Assembly (NCBI GenBank): GCA_964391025.1
Contig: CAYMKJ010000148.1
Coordinates: 1 to 25,922 of the forward strand
Direction: 5' to 3'
Source of the DNA: SHZI01 sp964391025
GTDB taxonomy: Bacteria; Pseudomonadota; Gammaproteobacteria; Steroidobacterales; GCA-2729495
DNA length: 25,922 nucleotides
A program made the position numbers and the translations under genes. The notes below the pieces were generated by a model. The model did no database searches. It had not been told where the DNA came from and saw nothing but the letters and a program-made list of their open reading frames with translations. Shown here one piece after another: positions 1-6,017 of this stretch (positions are counted from its first letter, which is position 1; each line of letters starts with the position of its first letter).

Positions 1-542
1 CCACCCACGTAGCGCTGGTAGTCGCCGCCCAGGGGATTCGTATAGAACAGCGGCACGGCGGTGGTCAGCCACCACTGATTGCCCAGCACCTCAAAAGGCA
101 GATTCGTGGGCTTGCCGTCCCGGCCCACCAGTCCGTAGTTGCCGTTCACCGGATCGTTGGCGACCTGCACGACGGCGAGGGTCTTGCCCGTCCAGGGATT
201 GGTCCAGGTCCGGAGCACCTCGCCCGTCACCGGATCTTCGAACAGCAGGATCTCGCGGCTGACCAGGCGGAACTCGGCTTTGTTAGTCGAGCCGGGCAGC
301 GGCCCGCAATGCCGCACGTTCATGCCCTCCACCTTGAACAGCTGCCGATCCGGCTCGCCCGGCACGCGGCTAAAGGTCACGCCCTTCCAGTAGTAGGTCA
401 CCGGCTTGCCGTCGATCTCCGAGCACTGGATCCGGCGCATCGCCAGCAGCTGGCCTTCGGGCGTCGTCAGGTCAGGCGTGGCTGCAAGCGTGGTGGAGCC
501 CGTGATCGCGAGCAGGAGTGCAATGAACAGGTGACGGCGCAT
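1..542 (-). CDS. DUF1838 family exported protein (partial, C-terminus cut by window edge)
   Basis: The visible 180 residues begin MRRHLFIALLLAITGSTTLA, a classical signal peptide (charged n-region, Leu/Ile core, Ala at the likely cleavage site), so export to the periplasm is expected. The mature part follows the DUF1838 pattern as I know it: an early LTTPEGQLLAMRRIQCSEIDG region, YYWKG, a VPGE turn, LFKVEGMNVR, SREILLFEDPVTGEVLRTW, NPWTGKTL and ANDPVN. The biochemical function of DUF1838 proteins is unknown to me. The start is the ATG at 542, preceded by a good GAGGAGA ribosome binding site about six bases away. It lies 57 nt downstream of the pterin dehydratase gene on the same strand, so co-transcription is possible but there is no functional link I can name. 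The reading frame runs off the left edge, so the C-terminus is missing. Confidence 0.82.
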   Translation of the reverse strand, partial: MRRHLFIALLLAITGSTTLAATPDLTTPEGQLLAMRRIQCSEIDGKPVTYYWKGVTFSRVPGEPDRQLFKVEGMNVRHCGPLPGSTNKAEFRLVSREILLFEDPVTGEVLRTWTNPWTGKTLAVVQVANDPVNGNYGLVGRDGKPTNLPFEVLGNQWWLTTAVPLFYTNPLGGDYQRYVG

Positions 543-599
543 GGAAGTCTCCTCGGGGATTGCGCGCCACTCTAGCGCCGGGGCGGCCAAAGGCCAATG

Positions 600-935
600 T
601 CACTCAACCAGGCGATCGACCTTGGCGGCACAGATAAAATCGTTCTCCGTGAGGCCATCCACCGCGTGGGTGGACCACTGCACGACGCAGCGCCCGTAGC
701 CCACGTCCAGGTCCGGGTGGTGGCCTTCCGACTCGGCAATAAAGGCCACCGCATTCACGAAGCCCATGGTCCGGCCGAAGCCCGGAAACTCGAAGCGCCG
801 GCTGAGCCACTTGCCGTCAGCTGACAGCACCCAGTCCGGGTGCAACGCCTTTCGCAGTTCCGCAACGGCGGCGGGAGCCAGTGCGGGGACGCCGCCTTCA
901 CAGGGCTTGCAGCGCTTGGTGGAGAGATCGTTCAT
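600..935 (-). CDS. phhB: Pterin-4a-carbinolamine dehydratase
   Basis: This 111-aa protein has the normal length for the family, which dehydrates 4a-hydroxytetrahydropterin during tetrahydrobiopterin recycling for aromatic amino acid hydroxylases. The family signature is complete: E-S-E-G-H72-H73-P74 followed by an aromatic Tyr80, W87 and a third His at about 90 with downstream acidic residues. These His residues form the catalytic pterin site. An N-terminal extension with two Cys (KRCKPCEGG, residues 8-15) is commonly seen in bacterial members. No phenylalanine hydroxylase (phhA) lies nearby, so the partner enzyme must be elsewhere or the protein acts on another pterin. The start at 935 is the only Met that keeps the full domain. 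The enzyme is expected in the cytoplasm. Confidence 0.93.
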   Translation of the reverse strand: MNDLSTKRCKPCEGGVPALAPAAVAELRKALHPDWVLSADGKWLSRRFEFPGFGRTMGFVNAVAFIAESEGHHPDLDVGYGRCVVQWSTHAVDGLTENDFICAAKVDRLVE

Positions 936-1067
936 TTTGCAACTGCCTGCCAGACCGCGGTGGCCAATGGTACGCCGCTCGCACCGCTGGCGGTCAAGGT
1001 CCCTGGTAGCTGGTGGCGCAATTCGAATGCAATAATGCGGTGCCTAAGCTACCGATGACACTGGAGA

Positions 1068-1271
1068 TTGTTTGAAGCTCACGAGTCTGGAGGCTATTGC
1101 CAGCGCATTGAGTACGACACTGCACTGGTTGGCGATATCTTGCCAGGACTGCAAACGCACTTCGTTCGTCTCGAGACCTTGATTCAGATGAAGGAAACAG
1201 CCGGCCGCGAGAAGGATCGCGAGGATATCCGGCAATTGAGACTACTGCAGAAGGCGTCGAGCGATGACTAA
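1068..1271 (+). pseudogene. C-terminal remnant of a nucleotidyltransferase (MNT/AbiEii-like)
   Basis: The 67-aa frame has only a TTG start at 1068 and a stop just upstream at 1056-1058. Its C-terminal half reads LETLIQMKETAGREKDREDI, matching the conserved tail of small nucleotidyltransferases (the usual I-x-L-D-D-L-I-x-x-K-x-x-A-G-R-x-K-D-x-x-D-x-x-x-L pattern). The N-terminal catalytic GG/GS and DxD motifs are absent, and I could not find them in another frame upstream (936-1067). I therefore call it a 5'-truncated remnant rather than a working gene. Its end overlaps the next ORF by 8 nt (1264-1271), which suggests an originally coupled two-gene unit of toxin-antitoxin type. A short functional ORF is possible but less likely. 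Confidence 0.45.
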
Positions 1272-1452
1272 TGACACACCCAAGGATTCCGATGCCGCCT
1301 GGATTGAACACAATCTTTCCCAGCTGCAGTACTTCAACTCGCTGAGCCTGCGCCAAAAACTGGAGGCCGTGCAGGGCATGGCTGACGTTGTGCGGCGCTT
1401 CCGCCAGATGAGAGCCGAAGGCGGGTTTACTTCTTCACCAAATTCCCGCTAA
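1264..1452 (+). CDS. Small protein, companion of the nucleotidyltransferase remnant
   Basis: The 62-aa ORF has a non-random, mainly helical composition (WIEHNLSQLQYFNSLSLRQK, then EAVQGMADVVRRFRQM). It begins inside the last codons of the nucleotidyltransferase remnant. Small helical proteins of this type often sit directly downstream of such nucleotidyltransferases, which is inference from context rather than a recognised domain. No signal peptide or membrane segment is visible. Its stop codon (TAA, 1450-1452) overlaps the stop of the convergent VWA gene (TAG on the minus strand, 1449-1451), so the two genes end tail to tail with four shared bases and no room for a conventional terminator between them. 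With its partner truncated it may be an orphan. Confidence 0.5.
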   Translation: MTNDTPKDSDAAWIEHNLSQLQYFNSLSLRQKLEAVQGMADVVRRFRQMRAEGGFTSSPNSR

Positions 1453-2459
1453 CTGCCCGGACCCCGAAAGATGATTCTCGGGCCCTGGTCCACCTGGGTC
1501 AATGCCACAAACGTGCCGCCGCTGCGGTCGGACAAGGCGCGCATGAAGGCCGCAAAGCCCACTGGATTCGCGCTGGCCTCGCCGGTCGGAAAGCCGATGC
1601 CGTGGATCCGGACCCGGCGATTACCCTGGCCGTCGGGCTTGTTGATTTTCTCAATGTGCCGGATCACGTTCTCGACGACACGGCCCTGAAAATCGTCACC
1701 AAACACGTACACGCTGATGCGCTTGCCGGGCTCGTAGAATGTTTCGATGGCCGTCACGATACCTTCGGTCGGGTTGGACGCCGAACCGGGCCAGTTCTCC
1801 ATGGTGCGCAGGATTTGCGCGCGGCTGCTGCGCGAGTCCGGGATCCAGCGCCGCGCCGTGCCGCGAAGCAGGTAGTCGCCGCTGCTGCTCAAGACCTGGA
1901 TGCCCTTGATGCGCGGATAGACGTCCAGCGTTTCCTTCACCTTCGCCTTAACGGTGGGCCAGACCGACTGCATGCTGCCCGAGTTGTCGATGACGAAGAT
2001 GATGTACTCGCTGTCGACAGGGATACCGCCCACCGTGGTGTCCTTCGGTGGTGGCCGGTAGTTCGCCAGCAGGCGCCGCATCTCCTCGGTGAGTTGCTGA
2101 CGGGCCGCGCGGAGCTCGCCGATCTCTGCAGTCTCCGGCTCCGGCTGCACACTGGCCTTGTACTGGCCACGGATCTTCGTCAGGTCAGCCCTGAGCTGGG
2201 CCAGCACCTTTTCCTCGTCGGAGGGTGGCGTATTGATTCCGATCGTCAGCGTCCTGGTCTCGCCGCGGATTTCGACCAGTTCCTTCTGCAGCCGCTCGAT
2301 GAGGCCCTGGACGTCAGCGCGGGTTTCCTGGATCGCCGCCGGCTCAAAGAGCAGCGTGATCACGAGCAGCAGGATGATGGCGCCGAAGCCGCAGGAGATC
2401 GCGTCGAGGAAGGACAGGTTCAGGCTGTCCGACTCTTCACGGCGGCGCCGCCGACTCAT
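1449..2459 (-). CDS. Membrane-anchored VWA-domain protein with TolR/ExbD-like N-terminus (VWA-2)
   Basis: This is a 336-aa protein. Residues 1-15 are cytoplasmic and Arg-rich. Residues 16-38 form one hydrophobic helix starting SFLDAISCGFGAIIL, whose Asp19 sits where TolR, ExbD and MotB carry the proton-relay Asp. Residues 45-135 are charged, probably coiled coil. A von Willebrand A domain fills about 150-330, with MIDAS motif D158-N-S160-G-S162, the likely metal-site Thr231 in SNPTEG and a later GDD at 254-256. The domain should face the periplasm. It is the last gene of the operon; its ATG overlaps the stop of VWA-1 by four bases (ATGA), implying translational coupling. VWA-1 is a paralogue with the same layout, so a heterodimer is plausible. 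VWA identity is firm; the stator role is inference. Confidence 0.9.
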   Translation of the reverse strand: MSRRRRREESDSLNLSFLDAISCGFGAIILLLVITLLFEPAAIQETRADVQGLIERLQKELVEIRGETRTLTIGINTPPSDEEKVLAQLRADLTKIRGQYKASVQPEPETAEIGELRAARQQLTEEMRRLLANYRPPPKDTTVGGIPVDSEYIIFVIDNSGSMQSVWPTVKAKVKETLDVYPRIKGIQVLSSSGDYLLRGTARRWIPDSRSSRAQILRTMENWPGSASNPTEGIVTAIETFYEPGKRISVYVFGDDFQGRVVENVIRHIEKINKPDGQGNRRVRIHGIGFPTGEASANPVGFAAFMRALSDRSGGTFVALTQVDQGPRIIFRGPGS

Positions 2460-3547
2460 GGCCAGTCCTTCGCGGGGGCAAGGAAGGAGCCGCGGGTGCG
2501 CATGGCCAGGTCCCAGAAGCGGAACGCGGCCTCCGGGTCCCCTTCCATCGGCAGCAGAATGACGTTCACGGGTACGTTCTTGGGCAGCTCGGCGACGGCC
2601 TGGCGCAGGAAGTTGGCACGCCGGTCGGCCCGGATGGGCTCAGGATCGGCAGGTGCTGTGGCGCCCTGGGTGGGCAGGCCGTCCGTGATCAGGAAGATGT
2701 TGTCGGGCACCGGCTTCAGGCTGCGGGCGGCCTGAAAGGCCCGGGTCAGGCTCGTCCCCTTCCCCGGCACCACCTTGCGCAGGCCGGCGAGCGCCGCGTC
2801 GAAGTCGTTGCCGCTCCGGGCCTCGATCCAGCCGCCGTCGGACCCCGCAACTGTGGTCCCCGCCTGTTCATTAAAGGTGTAGATCTGGAACCGGGCGCCC
2901 GGCTGGATCTGGGTGGTGAGCCAGTCCACCGTGGCCAGTGTCTGCCGCCACTTGGGCGCCTTCACCTTCCGCTCGTCAGGCATGGCCCGGTACCGGATTA
3001 CGTTAGCGTAGGTGCGCCCGAGCATGCTGGCTGACGCGTCGACCAGGATAAGTACCCGCTGGCCGCCCATGCGCATGCCCGTGAGGTACTGGCGATTCCC
3101 CGGGCCGACGAAACTGCGGATGCGCTCGCCAGTGCCAGGCTGCGGCGTGGCCTCGGCCAGCCGCCGCGTGCCCTCCTGCAGCCGCTCTACGTCGGCGCGC
3201 AGCTGCTCAGCACTCTCCTTCTTCGCGAGGCTGTCGTTGTCCTGCTGGTCGGCTTCCACCCGGAGCTCGGCGATGAGTTCCTGCAGCCGTTCGATCTCGC
3301 CCACCGCGCCGGTGGCCCGGGTGTCACGGGCGGCTGTCGTATCCCGCAGGCGCAGGAGGTTTTTCCGGGCATCCAGCACCTCCCGCTCAATGAGGGTGGC
3401 CTCCGCTCGCAGCGCATCGTTGGCGAGATCCGCCTTCACGCGGACCTGGGCACTGATGATGATCAGGATGAGGATTGTGGCACCGAGTCCGCAGGCCATC
3501 ACGTCCAGAAAGGAGAGGCTGAAGATGCTGAAGGACCTACGCGCCAT
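2456..3547 (-). CDS. Membrane-anchored VWA-domain protein with TolR/ExbD-like N-terminus (VWA-1)
   Basis: This is a 363-aa protein. The N-terminus contains a single helix (residues 9-33) beginning LSFLDVMACGLGATILILI; Asp15 lies at its cytoplasmic end, close to the F-I-D-V-M pattern of ExbD. Residues 40-135 are rich in Leu, Glu, Arg and Gln, consistent with a long periplasmic coiled coil. The VWA domain spans about 163-360 with MIDAS residues D170-A-S172-A-S174, Thr265 in GKGTS and D289 in ITDG, so metal binding looks intact. The start codon lies inside the end of the upstream FHA gene (11-nt overlap) and the stop overlaps VWA-2 by 4 nt. The same helix-coil-VWA plan in two consecutive genes points to duplication. 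No catalytic domain is seen. It probably forms the B-type subunit partner of the MotA/TolQ-like protein encoded two genes upstream. Confidence 0.9.
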   Translation of the reverse strand: MARRSFSIFSLSFLDVMACGLGATILILIIISAQVRVKADLANDALRAEATLIEREVLDARKNLLRLRDTTAARDTRATGAVGEIERLQELIAELRVEADQQDNDSLAKKESAEQLRADVERLQEGTRRLAEATPQPGTGERIRSFVGPGNRQYLTGMRMGGQRVLILVDASASMLGRTYANVIRYRAMPDERKVKAPKWRQTLATVDWLTTQIQPGARFQIYTFNEQAGTTVAGSDGGWIEARSGNDFDAALAGLRKVVPGKGTSLTRAFQAARSLKPVPDNIFLITDGLPTQGATAPADPEPIRADRRANFLRQAVAELPKNVPVNVILLPMEGDPEAAFRFWDLAMRTRGSFLAPAKDWP

Positions 3548-4931
3548 CGCCGCCCACCTCGGCCAGCAATTGCAGTTCGACGGGTGGCGATCCTAGCGAC
3601 AGCACATCGCCCGCCTGGACCAGGGCGGCACCTTCGATCCGGTGGCCATTCAACCAGGTCCCAAAGCGACTGTGATCGAAAACGAGCAGTGCACCGTTTT
3701 CCCGGCGCAGCGTGCAGTGCTGGCGCGACAGGCCGCGGAGACCGGGATCCAGTGCAACGCCGGCTTCGCCCGGCTTAAGCTCCGCGCCGATGCGAAAGGA
3801 ACCGGACCCAAGCCGGTAGGCCCGGTGACCGACGAGCAGGTGAGTGGGCAGGGTTTCCGGTCCGGACGGCGGGGTGCTGACCGCCGCCGGCAGGTCCGCC
3901 GGCTCCTCGTCCCAGGGCAGCTCGGTAATCACCACCGGACCGGGGCCCGGCCCCAGGACAGCCGCAGCACGACCGGCGAGTCCGGCTGCCGCCGCGCCGG
4001 GGGCCAGCACGTGCACTGCCGTGTCGGGCAGGCGCAGCAGCGCCTCGAGCACGCCTGGAATGTCGGCCAGCCGGGGATGAACCTGCAGGGCGTGCGGCCC
4101 CCGCTCCGCGACGCGCGCCCGCAGCTTCTGCAGAAGGGGCTCGCAGGCACGGGCCACGCGCAAGCGAAATTCGGCACCCTGCAGCGTGGCGCCAAAGGTG
4201 CCACTGCGGGTGCTGAGTTCCAGCTGCACTTCCGCGTCGCGCGCGAGCCGCGCCAGCCAGTCGGGCAAGCGGTCGAACAGGGCCTGCTCGGCCGCAGAGT
4301 CGTGCAGCGGATCGAAGCGGCTGCACTCCACGAACCGGCGGGCCAGCATTTCCATGCAGAGGCGGAGCAGTGGCTCGATGCCGAGCATCGGGAAGCCCTC
4401 CCTGTCACCGGCCAGGTCACCCAGGCCCGCCTGGCCGGCCTGCCGGATTCGGGTCAGTGTCAGGCTGTGGAGGCTGGCATCGAGCAGCAGGAGTTCCCGG
4501 CCCGGTTGTTCGTGCCGGCAGGCGGCGACCGCGGCGTCGACCCGGCCCAGCACGGGCATGCCAAGACCTTCAGAGAGTTCGACCAGCGCCCGCAGCTGCT
4601 CATCCGTCCACCAGGCCGGCGTGGCATACAGGACGCCCGTCCGGCCCGCTCCGTACCGGGACCACAGCCGGCGCAGCTGCGCTGCCACGATCTCGGCGTT
4701 GGACCGAAATCCCCCCAGCGGTCGTGCCAGCGGCTCCACCGAGAAGTCCCGCCAGTAGCGAGAGCTGGCCAGATGGGGGTGGCGCCTGATAGTCGTAAGG
4801 GCGTCCAGACCAAACCGCGCGGCGCCATCCTCAACCACCACGTAACCGGGCTCGGTGTGCAGCACACCGGACTCATCGGCGACGGCGAGCAGCGCGTCGT
4901 TCACCTCGAGCGCGATACGGGAGTCAGACAC
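3537..4931 (-). CDS. Actin/Hsp70-like fold protein with C-terminal FHA domain
   Basis: This is a 464-aa soluble protein. The C-terminal forkhead-associated domain (about 364-455) is well formed: GSGSFRIG, then LSRQHCTLRR with the phosphopeptide-binding Ser402, Arg403 and His405, and SRFGTWLNG. FHA domains bind phosphothreonine, so it could read phosphorylation by a kinase. The first 320 residues look like a divergent actin/Hsp70-type ATPase: an N-terminal segment, GRTGVLYATPAWWT, a region rich in Ala/Cys (VDAAVAACRHE) and LLLLDASLHSLTLTRIR, which resembles the second phosphate-loop strand of that superfamily. This assignment rests on pattern only, and key phosphate-loop glycines look eroded. 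No signal or membrane helix is present, so it should sit at the cytoplasmic face. The start lies 4 nt after the channel-protein stop. Confidence 0.82.
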   Translation of the reverse strand: MSDSRIALEVNDALLAVADESGVLHTEPGYVVVEDGAARFGLDALTTIRRHPHLASSRYWRDFSVEPLARPLGGFRSNAEIVAAQLRRLWSRYGAGRTGVLYATPAWWTDEQLRALVELSEGLGMPVLGRVDAAVAACRHEQPGRELLLLDASLHSLTLTRIRQAGQAGLGDLAGDREGFPMLGIEPLLRLCMEMLARRFVECSRFDPLHDSAAEQALFDRLPDWLARLARDAEVQLELSTRSGTFGATLQGAEFRLRVARACEPLLQKLRARVAERGPHALQVHPRLADIPGVLEALLRLPDTAVHVLAPGAAAAGLAGRAAAVLGPGPGPVVITELPWDEEPADLPAAVSTPPSGPETLPTHLLVGHRAYRLGSGSFRIGAELKPGEAGVALDPGLRGLSRQHCTLRRENGALLVFDHSRFGTWLNGHRIEGAALVQAGDVLSLGSPPVELQLLAEVGGDGA

Positions 4932-4935
4932 GAGG

Positions 4936-5733
4936 CTAGTTGGCCTGCAGGTGGCGGATCAGCTGCTCGTCCAGGTAATCCTCAGTCTCGAAGGCGAGGC
5001 GCTCCTGCACCAGCTGCAGCTGGTGGACGAGAAACATCAGCAGGATGCTGATCAGCAGGGCGATAAGCGTCGAGTTAAACGCCACACCGAGACTCTCGGT
5101 GACACCGCTGATGTCACCCGACACTGCCTTGTTGGCCACGCCGAGCGCATCCCCGATGCCACGCACAGTGCCGATGAAGCCGATGGACGGGATGGCCCAG
5201 AGAATGTAGCGAATCATCGAGAGCTCGGCTTCGAGTCGATCCGCCTCGGACGTGATCAGGGTGTGCGAGGCGGACGATGCGTCCTGCACATTGCGCGTGG
5301 CGCCGAAACGCTGCAGGGCGTGCAGCAGCGCGCGGGGCACCAGCAGACCACGCTCCGGATCCGGCAGGGCTTGTAGCTGCCGGACGTAGTCCCGGGTGTC
5401 CTCCGGGAGGATCCGCATGCCCGCGGCGATCGGCACCAGCTGCCGGTCGAGGATCCGGCGCTCGCGACGGAGGGCGCGCGTCTTGTAGCCCATGATGGCC
5501 AGGGCCCAGAAACCGAGGATGAAGCAGGACTCCTGCTCCCAGTCCTTGAGCACGATGTACCAGGACCGTTCCGAAGTGTAGTTAGGATCCTGCTTGGCCA
5601 TCGCGCGGTTCTGCTCGATGTCGGCCCGGGCGTTGGGCCAGACCACCGTGACGTACACGGCGTGCACAACGAGCACGGAGAGCAGCAGCGCGAAGAGCTG
5701 GTAGATGAACTCGTTGGTGAAAGTTTTGTGCAT
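4936..5733 (-). CDS. MotA/TolQ/ExbB-family proton-channel protein
   Basis: This is a 265-aa protein with four predicted membrane helices: about 9-32, 67-83, 175-197 and 211-236. The last two carry the family hallmark: IRYILWAIPSIGFIGTVRGI, matching the GLFGTVxGI segment of TolQ/ExbB, and VTESLGVAFNSTLIALLISI, matching the pore-lining helix with small and Thr residues. A charged cytoplasmic loop lies between helices 2 and 3. Proteins of this family form pentamers around a dimer of single-helix B subunits (TolR, ExbD, MotB, ZorB) and use ion flow to do mechanical work. No separate TolR/ExbD gene is present, but the two VWA proteins in this operon have suitable N-terminal helices. It lies 14 nt downstream of the 89-aa membrane protein and 4 nt upstream of the FHA gene. 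Confidence 0.9.
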   Translation of the reverse strand: MHKTFTNEFIYQLFALLLSVLVVHAVYVTVVWPNARADIEQNRAMAKQDPNYTSERSWYIVLKDWEQESCFILGFWALAIMGYKTRALRRERRILDRQLVPIAAGMRILPEDTRDYVRQLQALPDPERGLLVPRALLHALQRFGATRNVQDASSASHTLITSEADRLEAELSMIRYILWAIPSIGFIGTVRGIGDALGVANKAVSGDISGVTESLGVAFNSTLIALLISILLMFLVHQLQLVQERLAFETEDYLDEQLIRHLQAN

Positions 5734-5747
5734 TGACTATGGATCCG

Positions 5748-6017
5748 CTAGATATCGGAGGGCAGCGCAATCGCCACGTCGGCCCGCAGGGGATCAACGG
5801 GCAATTCCTGGTTGGGATCGGCCCGGTCCCCGAGCGCTTCCTCAGCGCGGCGGATCTGGGCGTCGATGTCGGCCTGAGTGGGTGCATCGCCCGTGGCCGG
5901 TGCCGGAGCATCCAGGGTATTGAACACGGTCGGCGGACCACTGCCGACCCGGGTCACCGCCCAGGCGGCACCCAGTCCGGCCATGATCAGTACGAAGGTT
6001 CGCCAAAACGTTGTCAT
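5748..6017 (-). CDS. Small single-pass membrane protein of the VWA/stator operon
   Basis: The 89-aa product starts MTTFWRTFVLIMAGLGAAWA, an uncleaved signal-anchor-like helix (about 5-21). It continues with a Pro/Ala/Asp-rich, probably disordered tail containing an acidic helix (ADIDAQIRRAEEALG, around 49-63). I recognise no domain. The ATG at 6017 is chosen because it overlaps the upstream stop by four bases (ATGA), a standard coupling arrangement; a longer open frame extends upstream but only shadows the preceding gene. Its position directly before the channel gene suggests a small accessory subunit of the membrane complex, with the tail in the periplasm. That role is inference from position and topology. 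Confidence 0.72.
   Translation of the reverse strand: MTTFWRTFVLIMAGLGAAWAVTRVGSGPPTVFNTLDAPAPATGDAPTQADIDAQIRRAEEALGDRADPNQELPVDPLRADVAIALPSDI

Noticed and set aside
585..595. GGCCAAAGGCC palindrome between the pterin dehydratase and DUF1838 genes
   Set aside because: The stem is four bases with no T-run, so it is too weak to call a terminator.
1602..2735. 377-aa plus-strand open frame
   Set aside because: It is antisense to the two VWA genes, has a His/Arg/Asp-rich composition without motifs, and crosses the junction of two clear genes.
3642..5051. 469-aa plus-strand open frame
   Set aside because: It is antisense to the FHA gene and part of the channel gene; the high GC content keeps the opposite frame open. 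No domain or signal is seen.
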